Shown piece by piece: positions 60,189 through 64,000 of a DNA stretch of 64,000 bases. The notes below the pieces were generated by a model. It did no database searches, was not told where the DNA came from, and saw nothing but the letters and a program-made list of their open reading frames with translations. The translations under genes and the position numbers were made by a program. The first letter of the stretch is position 1. Each line of letters opens with the position of its first letter. The DNA lies in the NCBI RefSeq assembly GCF_027744825.2, contig NC_071345.1, positions 9,383,501 to 9,447,500 on the forward strand, in the 5' to 3' direction. Source of the DNA: Synchiropus splendidus. Lineage: Eukaryota > Chordata > Actinopteri > Syngnathiformes > Callionymidae.

Positions 60189-60974
60189 ATGCAAAGGAGA
60201 GGTGAGGCGGCGTGGCGGCGCTGGTTTGCATTCGTCGCCACGGCGGGAGGATGTGTGACGTCGGATTTAAATGTTGTGTCACCAGTGAGACTTGCCTGGC
60301 GAGCAAGTGCGAGTCACTGTGTCTATTTCTGTGTGTGTGCGTCTCCTTATATCTTCCGTCTATCTTTTAGTCACATTTTCTCTCACTCAATTTCACTGTC
60401 CGCATCTGTCCGCATGTCTCTGCATCCCCTTCCTCTGTGTTTACCTTGCAGCTCTCCCACAGTATGTCTGTGTCACCCTCAAGTGTCCCCCGCCGTCTGT
60501 CTGCATTACTGTATATGGACGTCTGTTTCCGCCTCTCTGTTGTGCGTCTTTCCATCTGCTCGCATCACCATCAGTGTATCTGTCTCCATAAGGCTGTGCT
60601 CCCTTCTGCGAACGTCTCAGTCTGTTTCCGCTTGTGTTTGTATCTCTCTGGTATGTTTGTCCTCCTTTGTCCGTCTGTGTGTTTTTCTTCCCCTTCATCC
60701 ATCCTTCTGTCCAGCTCCAGATGCTCACCTTTGTCTACAGGTCTGTCCATCAATGCCTGTATTGAACTGTCTTTTCCTAACTTCACGTTGTTTACCCACC
60801 ATCAATTATGGTACTTTGCTTACTGTCCAACTGAACATATGTTTTGTTTTGTTTTTTTTCATTGAGCTTCCTGTTTCTGTAATGTGTCCCCTCAGAACTG
60901 TAGCTGGGTCTGTTTGCCTGACCACATTTGTCACTCCCTGGTCTCTCAGTGTCTCTATTCATCCGTCTAAATGA
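60189..60974 (+). repeat. pyrimidine-rich CTGT low-complexity tract (261-codon open frame)
   Basis: The longest open frame of the window lies in diverged TCTGTCTC/TGTGTCTG repetition. The peptide is overwhelmingly Ser, Cys, Leu, Val and Pro with no domain. A second frame (142 codons) and minus-strand frames (up to 95 codons) overlap it. Loss of stop codons follows from the near absence of TA and AA/AG dinucleotides on this strand. I read it as a degraded CT-rich microsatellite, not a gene. Confidence 0.6.
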
Positions 60975-61254
60975 CAACTGACTTCTCCCCGTCCACGTTT
61001 GTCTTCCTGTCTTCCCCTGCACCCTGCCTGTCTCTGCCTCCATTGGTCTCTGTCCTGTGTACATGTCCGTCTTCCGCCGCCGCTAATGTGCAGTTACAAT
61101 AATAAGTCACAGCGGCGACGGCGGTCTGTCCGTCTGTCTTTCCGGTTCCTCTCAATTTCAGCAGGAATCTCAGTAATCCCGCTGAAGAGCCGCCGTTCTT
61201 CCACAGTGACATCCCATAATGGCACTAACGCCATCGAGGTGGGTACCTAGTTAC

Positions 61255-61640
61255 AACACAGAGGCTTCATTCGGTGCACGTTCCACCTGCCCCCCGCCCC
61301 CACCACCACCCTGTAGGCAAACAGAACCACCCCCCTCCCCCCACCTTCCTTCAGGAGGAGAGTGATCCGCCAGCCTTCCTCGAGCTCTGTGTGGACATAT
61401 TTAATGCCTCAATAACCGCTGCTTAAGACGCGGTGATGAAGGCCGGGGGCTTTCATTACCACCACAGGTTCACGTGTGTGTGTGTAAGCATGTGTGTGGC
61501 CATCTAAATAATCTTTCTCGTAGCCTTTACTCACTCTTTTGTTGTTGTGAAAACAAACAAAGCCTTTGTCCGCTTATCTCCGTCTTCAATTTTGTTTGCA
61601 GATCCACAGGTGAATTGTTATTATCTCACATGAAATAGTT
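61255..61640. other. C-rich and mixed non-coding sequence
   Basis: C-rich runs at 61290-61350 (CCCCCCGCCCCC-type) and a short GT run near 61475-61485. No gene seen. Confidence 0.45.
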
Positions 61641-61849
61641 ATATTTTAACAACAAATAAACCACGGGAACCTCCTGGTGTCAGAGGAGAGCACGGTGTCC
61701 TCAGGTCCATAGAGGAGGAAACAAGATGTTTCATTTTCTTCCACTTCCATTAATAAGTCTAGTGTGTCCATCCCAGCTACCAGGGTCAAGAGGTGGGGGA
61801 CACCCTGGGCGAGTCCATCACTGATGGACACCATCTCTCCATCCATCCT

Positions 61850-62960
61850 CATCCGCTTTGCAGGGGAAGCAACTTCAAAAGGTCGCGGCAAACACCCAGT
61901 TCCGACTGGGGGATCCCGAGACTTTCCCAGGCCGGTGAAGAAATATGATCCCTGCACCTGGTCCTGGTGGAAACGTGCTTCGGTAGCCGAAAAATGTATG
62001 TAAACATAGGCTGCAAAAATGATAGCACTCGCGATTTATGGCCCATACTTCAACATTTGAGACACAAATAGTCTCAAAATCTTTACCTTGGACTGAGCTT
62101 TCTAAGAGCCATGTTTTCAGTGAGGAAAAACTGAGTTTTTGTGTGAATGACAGGCCCAAACACAGCTACATGTAAACGTAGCATGAATGGATCAAGTTGC
62201 AAGGCTTCATATTTTATGCAGCAAGTCTCAAGTTATTTGGCAACACTACAGTACTTTTAAAAGGAGACTTAGATGACTTACTATCATCACATTAAGACCA
62301 CCTTTTTTTGCTCAGAAACCTTCTCAATACCATTTCAGTTCCCCCCAGAAATGGCTGTAGGTAGCACTGGTGTTGCATGAAAATTAGAGTCACAGTTGAA
62401 GGTCTGATCTTCCTAGACATGCTATGGACCAGTCCGGATGCCGGATCCTGGCTGTTCCTGAAGCACCTCCAAAGGGAGGCCTCCAGGGGGCATCCTCATG
62501 AAGTGCCCGAACCACCTCAACTGAATGCGAGTCTCTCCCGAGTGACTTCTCACCCTATCTCTAAGGGAGACACCTGCCATCTGTCAGAGGAAACTCATTT
62601 CATCCGCTTGTATCTGGCATCTTGTTCTTTCAGTCATGACCCACAGCTCATGACTACAGTATAGCTGAAGGCCGGGATGAATTGACCAATAAACGCAGAG
62701 CTTTGGCTCTTGGCTCAGCTCTCTCTTACACGCAACAGTGCAGTAGAGTGACTGCAATACTATCTCCAACTCCTTACCCACTCACTCGAGAACAAGACCC
62801 CAAGAAACTTAAACATCTGCACTTGAGGCAGGAACTCATTCCTCACCCGGAGAGGAAATCCGAATGGTGATGGACACATGCGGACAAAAGTGATGGACCT
62901 CTGAATGGACAGTGGGTGTACTTGGAGGAAGGGCTCCTCCAAGGCCGGCTTTCAACCAGC
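61850..62960 (-). mobile_element. decayed Rex-like LINE reverse-transcriptase C-terminus, interrupted
   Basis: Minus-strand pieces follow the order of a teleost Rex/L2-like reverse transcriptase C-terminal region: FKFLGVLFSSE (about 62816-62784), then YWSIHPG and HELWVMTERTR (about 62690-62625), MRMPPGGLP (about 62505-62470) and finally SPAWESLGIPQSELG (about 61940-61890), a drifted form of the usual LAWERLGIP. Frameshifts and stops separate the pieces, so it is inactive. Repeat A (62000-62442) lies between the last two blocks, suggesting an insertion into the dead LINE. Confidence 0.75.
62000..62442 (+). repeat. dispersed repeat A (about 440 bp)
   Basis: Matches 63588-63977 over almost its whole length: 'cttggactgagctttctaag', 'agtgaggaaaaactg', 'gttgcaaggcttcatatttt', 'ctcaagttatttggcaacac', 'cagaaaccttctcaatacca', 'gacatgctatggaccagt'. 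It sits inside the LINE remnant. No frame or clear terminal repeat; class unknown. Confidence 0.75.
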
Positions 62961-63587
62961 AGCCATAGTATTTCTATGTGAACTCAAAAGACTGATAGAC
63001 TGAAGTGAAAGAGAAACAAGGAAGCAGAGAGGAAGACTCGGTTTTTCAAATCAAATTTGCCTCCAATCTGCAGCCGTCCTCGCAGTCCGTCTCTTCATAT
63101 GTCCTGCCAGAATGCACAACTGAAGTTCAGTGAGCAGCACGTCAGTCACTGTGATGTTTCTGTTGGGATTTGTCTGTGAAAAACTCCCCCAAAAACCACC
63201 ATGATCATGTCGAATACCATGATGTATTTCCTGCTTTCTTCGATGTTTCCATTCCATTCTAATATGTTTGACCATGTGAGATTTTATCTTTAAAAAACAG
63301 ATCATTTTACTGGCGGCATGGCGGCTCTCATTGAAACCGTGGTGCTCCTTTACAAGCCCTGTCCTCATCTTGCCAAGCCTTCAGAGGGCGCTACTTTCCT
63401 TTGAGATTGATGAGTAAATAGCTGGGTGTTTTGAAAAATAAATCTTGCCCCTCCTCCATTTTTAAAAATAAAATCGTCCATTGCTAAGTAAGTAGCTTGT
63501 TTCTGTGTGTTTCTCAGTGCTTCAGTCGCCATTAGCGTGGAAATGTGTTTCGCGGAGAGGATAGTTCTATCAGTAGTCTCAGTAGAC
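62961..63587. other. non-coding sequence between the two repeat copies
   Basis: Unique-looking sequence with a 105-codon minus-strand frame (63051-63368) lacking a domain. It may contain further LINE-derived or repeat material. No gene seen. Confidence 0.4.
63378..63393 (+). promoter_or_regulatory. CTCF-like motif
   Basis: CCTTCAGAGGGCGCTA fits the CTCF core (CAGAGGGCGCTA). Motif evidence only. Confidence 0.4.
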
Positions 63588-63977
63588 GTGAACATAGTCC
63601 GCACTCACGATTTCTGGCCCACCCTTCAACATTTGTGACACAAAAAGTCTCAAAATCTTTATCTTGGACTGAGCTTTCTAAGAGCCGCATTTTCAGTGAG
63701 GAAAAACTGTGTTTTATATAGCTAGCTACGTGTGAACATAGCTGGAATGGATCAAGTTGCAAGGCTTCATATTTTATGCAGCATGTCTCAAGTTATTTGG
63801 CAACACTGCAGCACTTATCATCATCATTACATTAAGACCACCTTTTTTTCTCAGAAACCTTCTCAATACCACTTTGATTCCCCCAGAAATGGTCGTAGGT
63901 AGCACTGGTGTTGCGTGAAAACTAGAGTCACAGTGGAAGGTCTGATCTGGACATGCTATGGACCAGTCTAGATGCCC
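63588..63977 (+). repeat. dispersed repeat A' (second copy)
   Basis: Second copy of the 62000-62442 repeat in the same orientation, lacking about 20 bp around 63820 and a block near 63715-63735. After 63977 the two copies diverge, so the right boundary is seen directly. Confidence 0.75.
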
Positions 63978-64000
63978 TGGCTTCAACACAGGCTACGAGC

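Overview
The window reads as nuclear DNA of a ray-finned (teleost) fish. The grounds are teleost-style interspersed repeats (Rex/RTE-like LINE pieces, mariner-, hAT- and other MITE-like elements), long AT and GT microsatellites, short introns of about 60-180 nt in the one gene model that can be built, and the absence of long bacterial-type reading frames. I cannot name the species. Nearly all long open frames look like chance or low-complexity frames; real coding content is small.

Layout. 1-16.4 kb: no convincing gene; a weak antisense LINE fragment, TG-rich tracts, an AT-rich block, a TA-flanked MITE (9.3 kb) and older repeat pieces. 16.9-18.45 kb: the only gene I can reconstruct, on the minus strand. 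It has a TATA box, a non-coding first exon, a signal-peptide exon and four exons coding two WxxW (mucin/CILP-type cysteine) domains. It carries two lesions, a missing base in a C run and an absent splice donor, so it is either a young pseudogene or a locus with assembly errors. 18.6-25.1 kb: repeats, one possible small cysteine-rich two-exon reading frame (22.6-22.9 kb), and a MITE at 24.8 kb whose sister copy lies inverted at 48.1 kb.

25.2-40.4 kb: unique sequence with homeodomain-type TAAT motifs that resembles a regulatory landscape, broken by AT microsatellites at 27.2, 29.2, 30.1, 35.4, 35.6 and 38.3 kb, a perfect 21-bp hairpin (29.4 kb) and a 41-bp perfect inverted repeat (35.5 kb). 40.4-47 kb: two exon-like segments on the plus strand (40,444 and 46,750), not joinable in frame to each other, with repeats between. 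48-60 kb: MITEs and unassigned unique sequence. 60.2-61 kb: pyrimidine-rich, CTGT-rich sequence that stays open for 261 codons. 61.8-64 kb: decayed Rex-like reverse transcriptase on the minus strand, interrupted by a repeat of about 440 bp that recurs 1.6 kb downstream.

Scattered CTCF-like motifs (1.7, 16.4, 35.9, 37.2, 38.5, 43.8, 63.4 kb) are possible insulator sites. I found no tRNA, rRNA or CRISPR array, and no undescribed defence or metabolic system. The most informative feature is the broken WxxW-domain gene.
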